NCBI GenBank assembly: GCA_959021945.1
Contig: CAUEYG010000050.1
Span: 1 to 7,987, forward strand
DNA: 7,987 nucleotides
Direction: 5' to 3'
DNA from: an uncultured Eubacteriales bacterium
GTDB taxonomy: Bacteria; Bacillota; Clostridia; Peptostreptococcales; Anaerovoracaceae
In this document: positions 5,510 through 7,987 of the stretch, one piece after another
How positions within the stretch are numbered: the stretch's first letter is position 1
How the letters are laid out: each line of letters begins with the position of its first letter
Notes under the pieces: generated by a model
Database searches by the model: none
What the model saw: the letters and a program-made list of their open reading frames with translations, nothing else
Told to the model about the DNA's origin: nothing
Translations under genes and position numbers: made by a program

Positions 5510-6604
5510 ATGGAATATCGAAAATTACCTCATGGTGAGGAGAAAATCAGTGTGCTTGGAGTCGGCACCAGTTCTATCGGTATGGCGGAGGAAAAAGAAA
5601 TAGAAGCGGCGATGAGTGTGGCTTTAGAGAATGGAATCAACTACTTTGATATGGCATCGGCTGACGCCAAACCATTCCCCGCTTTTGGCCGCGCTCTTTC
5701 TGGCAATCGAAAAGACGTATATTTTCAGATTCACTTTGGAGCCAATTATGAAGGGGGAAAATACGGATGGACCACGGACTTGGATACGATTAAACGCTCC
5801 ATTGACTGGCAGCTAAAAGCGCTGAAAACAGATTATATTGATTTCGGCTTTCTTCACTGCATTGACGAGGAAGCGGATCTGCGGCATGCTATAAATGATG
5901 GAATTCTGGAATATATCCAGCAGCTGAAAAAAGAAGGGGTAGTACGTCATATCGGCCTGTCTTCTCATACACCGGAAGTGGTCCATCAGGCACTGGACGC
6001 GAAAATTTTAGATATGCTGATGTTCAGCATTAATCCTGTTTACGATTATGGAGGAAAAGGTGAGTACGCCATAGGAGGAGTGGCGGAACGGAGAGAGCTG
6101 TATCAGCGCTGTGAAGCGGAAGGTGTTGCCATTTCCGTCATGAAAGCTTTTAGCGGCGGACAGCTTTTGAACGCCAAAACTTCTCCCTTCGGGCAGGCGC
6201 TGACGGAACTGCAATGTATTCAGTATGCTTTGGACAAGCCAGGGGTAGTAACGGTTTTGGCCGGCGCGCGGGATAAAAGGGATCTGGAGCGTATTTTAAA
6301 ATATGTGGATTCTGATCCTAACGAAAGGGATTATTCTGCCCTGGGGACCTTTACTCCTCAGGAAGCCGAGGGCATCTGCGTGTACTGCAATCACTGCCAG
6401 CCATGTCCGGCAGGACTGGATGTGGGCCTGATCAACAAATACTATGATCTGGCCAAGGCAGGAGATGAACTGGCGAAAAGTCACTACGCAAGTCTGGAGA
6501 AGAAAGCAGGGGACTGCATTGGATGCGGACACTGTGATTCCCGCTGTCCCTTTCATGTAGGGCAGGTCCAAAGGATGCAGGAAATCCACGCCTATTTTGA
6601 ATAA
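5510..6604 (+). CDS. Aldo/keto reductase-like protein with 4Fe-4S motifs; catalytic Tyr and Lys missing
   Basis: This 364-residue protein is a relative of the gene at 4102 with the same plan: barrel about 1-270, Fe-S tail about 285-364. The Asp (D47 in NYFDMASADAK) and His (H116 in FLHC) of the tetrad remain. The usual Tyr five residues after the Asp is D52, and the Lys position is occupied by H75 in YFQIHFG. Surrounding blocks are well kept (GVVRHIGLSSHTPE, ISVMKAFSGGQLL, PGVVTVLAGARD), so this looks like a diverged subfamily rather than decay. The tail has C290, C293, C296 and C299 followed by Pro (unusual CxxCxxCxxCP spacing) and C336, C339, C342 and C346 followed by Pro (standard). I infer a different reaction or an electron-carrier role rather than classical NADPH carbonyl reduction. 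It is first in an operon; the next start follows after 49 bases. The start at 5510 has a modest GAAAGAGAG site upstream. Confidence 0.88.
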   Translation: MEYRKLPHGEEKISVLGVGTSSIGMAEEKEIEAAMSVALENGINYFDMASADAKPFPAFGRALSGNRKDVYFQIHFGANYEGGKYGWTTDLDTIKRSIDWQLKALKTDYIDFGFLHCIDEEADLRHAINDGILEYIQQLKKEGVVRHIGLSSHTPEVVHQALDAKILDMLMFSINPVYDYGGKGEYAIGGVAERRELYQRCEAEGVAISVMKAFSGGQLLNAKTSPFGQALTELQCIQYALDKPGVVTVLAGARDKRDLERILKYVDSDPNERDYSALGTFTPQEAEGICVYCNHCQPCPAGLDVGLINKYYDLAKAGDELAKSHYASLEKKAGDCIGCGHCDSRCPFHVGQVQRMQEIHAYFE

Positions 6605-6653
6605 TGCTTACAAGGTATATAAAAAATGATTTCATGAAAGGAGTACGAAAGTA

Positions 6654-7322
6654 ATGACCTGGAAAGTGAAACTGAAAATATCCATAGATCTTGTAATGAC
6701 CGTTCTGCTGCTATTCCAGATGGCTTATATGCTGGTTGGAAACACTGCCCACGAATGGACAGGTGCTGTCATGCTGGTATTGTTTATATCCCATAACCTT
6801 TTAAATGTGAAATGGTATCGCAATCTGTTTAAAGGAAACTATTCGGGATTTCGTATTCTGCAGACAGTGGTCAATCTGGCTCTCCTGCTTTGTATGCTGA
6901 GTTTGATGACCAGTGGAGTCATGATGTCAAGAGTTGTATTTTCCTTCCTTCCTACCTCCGGCGGAATGGGATTGGCGCGGCTGCTGCACATGGCGGCGGC
7001 CTATTGGGGATTCTTTCTTATGAGCGTTCACCTTGGAATGCACTGGGCAATGGTTATGGGCATGGCGCGAAAGCTGAGAAAGCACAAAGACGCATCAAAG
7101 GCACAGACGTGGCTGCTGCGGATTCTGGCAGCAGCGATCAGCGGATTCGGCATCTATGCCTTTATGAAGCATAACCTTGTATCCTATATGTTTCTAAAAA
7201 ATCAATTTGTATTCTTTGACATACAGCAGCCTCTGCTTTCATTCCTGGCTGAATATCTTGCCATGATGGTGCTGTGGGCATGTCTTGCATATTATATATC
7301 CTGTGGAATTCAAAAACATTAA
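6654..7322 (+). CDS. DUF4405-like membrane b-type cytochrome, six predicted helices
   Basis: This 222-residue integral membrane protein has predicted hydrophobic segments near 9-29, 34-51, 69-90, 107-135, 153-172 and 193-217. Two histidine pairs, each 14 residues apart, lie in membrane helices: H33 (NTAHEWTG) with H47 (FISHN), and H112 (LLHMAAAYWGF) with H126 (SVHLGMHW). H130 lies one turn further. This repeated H-x13-H pattern is how DUF4405 (flavinylation-associated cytochrome) proteins are thought to hold haem b, so I infer one or two bis-His haems. The motif spacing and helix positions are read from the sequence; haem binding is inferred from the family. No flavinylation (FMN-binding) domain is encoded nearby. 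AAAGGAG upstream of 6654 supports the start. Its place between an Fe-S protein and a flavodoxin suggests it passes electrons between cytosolic carriers and the membrane or cell exterior. Confidence 0.75.
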   Translation: MTWKVKLKISIDLVMTVLLLFQMAYMLVGNTAHEWTGAVMLVLFISHNLLNVKWYRNLFKGNYSGFRILQTVVNLALLLCMLSLMTSGVMMSRVVFSFLPTSGGMGLARLLHMAAAYWGFFLMSVHLGMHWAMVMGMARKLRKHKDASKAQTWLLRILAAAISGFGIYAFMKHNLVSYMFLKNQFVFFDIQQPLLSFLAEYLAMMVLWACLAYYISCGIQKH

Positions 7323-7345
7323 CAAAGAAAGTGAGTGTGATCAAA

Positions 7346-7828
7346 ATGAGTAAAAAACTAGTAGCATATTTCAGCGCAAGCGGTGTGACAAAAAGTGCAG
7401 CTGAAAAACTGGCGGATGCCGCGCAGGCGGATCTTTATGAGATACGTCCAGAAGTTCCTTATACAGAGGCAGACCTAAACTGGATGGACAATGGTTCAAG
7501 AAGTTCGAGAGAGATGAAAGACAAAGCTTTCCGTCCTCCCCTCAAAGATCGGGATGCTGATATTAGCGGCCATGATGTTATTTTTCTGGGCTTCCCCATT
7601 TGGTGGTATGTGGCGCCGACCATTATCAACACATTCCTGGAAGCTTATGATTTTTCGGGAAAGATAATCGTCCTGTTTGCTACCTCCGGCGGAAGTGGAT
7701 TTGGAAAGACGGCAGCAGAACTTGCAAAGAGTGTTCCGCCGTCCGCCATAATAAAAGAAGGCCGCCTTTTAAACGGATATATGGAAAAAGAGGAGCTTAA
7801 AGAATGGATTGAGAGTTTGAATATCTAA
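7346..7828 (+). CDS. Flavodoxin, cytosolic
   Basis: This 160-residue protein is of flavodoxin_4 type. The FMN phosphate loop is SASGVTKSAA (residues 10-19, after the strand KLVAYF). The 90s-type loop follows GHDVIFLGFPIWWYVAP with W86, W87 and Y88 expected near the flavin, and LFATSGGSGFG (110-120) is the third FMN-binding segment. There is no signal peptide, unlike the flavodoxin remnant at the start of the window, which shares the VIFLGFP-WWY and YDFSGK blocks. Translation from an in-frame ATG at 7274 would add 24 residues overlapping the cytochrome gene; 7346 is chosen because flavodoxin similarity starts exactly there. The upstream binding site (AAAGTGAG) is weak. It lies 23 bases after the cytochrome gene and 24 before the cupin, so all are likely one transcript. 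The likely role is one- or two-electron carrier or FMN-dependent quinone reduction. Confidence 0.9.
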   Translation: MSKKLVAYFSASGVTKSAAEKLADAAQADLYEIRPEVPYTEADLNWMDNGSRSSREMKDKAFRPPLKDRDADISGHDVIFLGFPIWWYVAPTIINTFLEAYDFSGKIIVLFATSGGSGFGKTAAELAKSVPPSAIIKEGRLLNGYMEKEELKEWIESLNI

Positions 7829-7852
7829 AAATGAAAGCTGAGGAACATGAAT

Positions 7853-7987
7853 ATGAATAAAAATGAATTTAAACCGGTTTTTGAACTGGGAGAAGAAAAG
7901 CCTTTTGGACAGTTTTTTATTGGAAAGAGTTATTTAAAAATGCTGTGTATGGAAGGCGTAGGAGTCGCCAATGTAACTTTTGAACCG
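7853..7987 (+). CDS. Cupin-like protein, N-terminal fragment cut by the window end
   Basis: Only the first 45 residues are present (MNKNEFKPVFELGEEKPFG then FFIGKSYLKMLCMEGVGVANVTFEP). The ending VANVTFEP is the strand that precedes the metal-binding GxxxxxHxH motif in single-domain cupins often encoded beside CMD and flavodoxin genes; the metal-binding histidines would lie just outside the window. An in-frame ATG at 7847 is also possible, but GAGGA at 7840-7844 is better spaced for 7853. It is the fourth gene of the operon starting at 5510. Confidence 0.65.
   Translation, partial: MNKNEFKPVFELGEEKPFGQFFIGKSYLKMLCMEGVGVANVTFEP

Noticed and set aside
1..7987. CRISPR arrays, tRNA or rRNA genes
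   Set aside because: No regularly spaced direct repeats, tRNA-like cloverleaf or rRNA sequence was seen on either strand.

Overview
The window looks like chromosomal DNA from an anaerobic Bacillota species, probably a Clostridia/Lachnospiraceae-type gut organism. This is inferred from moderate base composition, strong AGGAGG-type ribosome binding sites, and a gene set of ferredoxin-type aldo-keto reductases, flavodoxins, a CMD-family protein and a DUF4405 cytochrome. No taxonomic marker gene is present, so the assignment is tentative.

Region 1 (1-3074) held a flavodoxin and a carboxymuconolactone-decarboxylase-like (CMD) gene pointing the same way. The flavodoxin is of the exported lipoprotein type and is broken by two in-frame stops (51-53 and 141-143). 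An IS110-family element in opposite orientation sits 3 bases after the flavodoxin stop codon and separates it from CMD. The element carries a complete DEDD/Ser transposase (879-2096, minus). Its leader (about 2115-2295, minus) has the position, hairpins and donor-end matches expected of an IS110 bridge RNA. The ends can be placed at a CT core (AG on the plus strand) at 750-751 and 2310-2311. Joining those ends would create a TTGACT/TAGAAT promoter with a 17-base spacer.

Region 2 (3055-5392) is a divergent pair. A LysR-type regulator on the minus strand has one premature TAA codon and otherwise stays in one frame. An intact aldo-keto reductase with two C-terminal 4Fe-4S motifs lies on the plus strand. 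They share a 117-base promoter region with overlapping dyads and a perfect TATAAT box. A strong intrinsic terminator at 5355-5392 closes this unit.

Region 3 (5406-7987) is a compact operon behind a near-consensus promoter (TAGACA, 17 bases, TATAAT). It encodes a second Fe-S aldo-keto reductase that has lost the catalytic Tyr and Lys, a six-helix membrane protein with two H-x13-H pairs (DUF4405-like b-type cytochrome), a cytosolic short-chain flavodoxin, and the start of a cupin-like protein that runs off the window. Together these suggest an electron-transfer module linking soluble Fe-S and flavin carriers to a membrane haem protein. The substrate cannot be read from the sequence.

Overall the locus is a redox/electrophile-type accessory island with one decaying half (flavodoxin remnant, IS insertion, regulator nonsense mutation) and one intact half.
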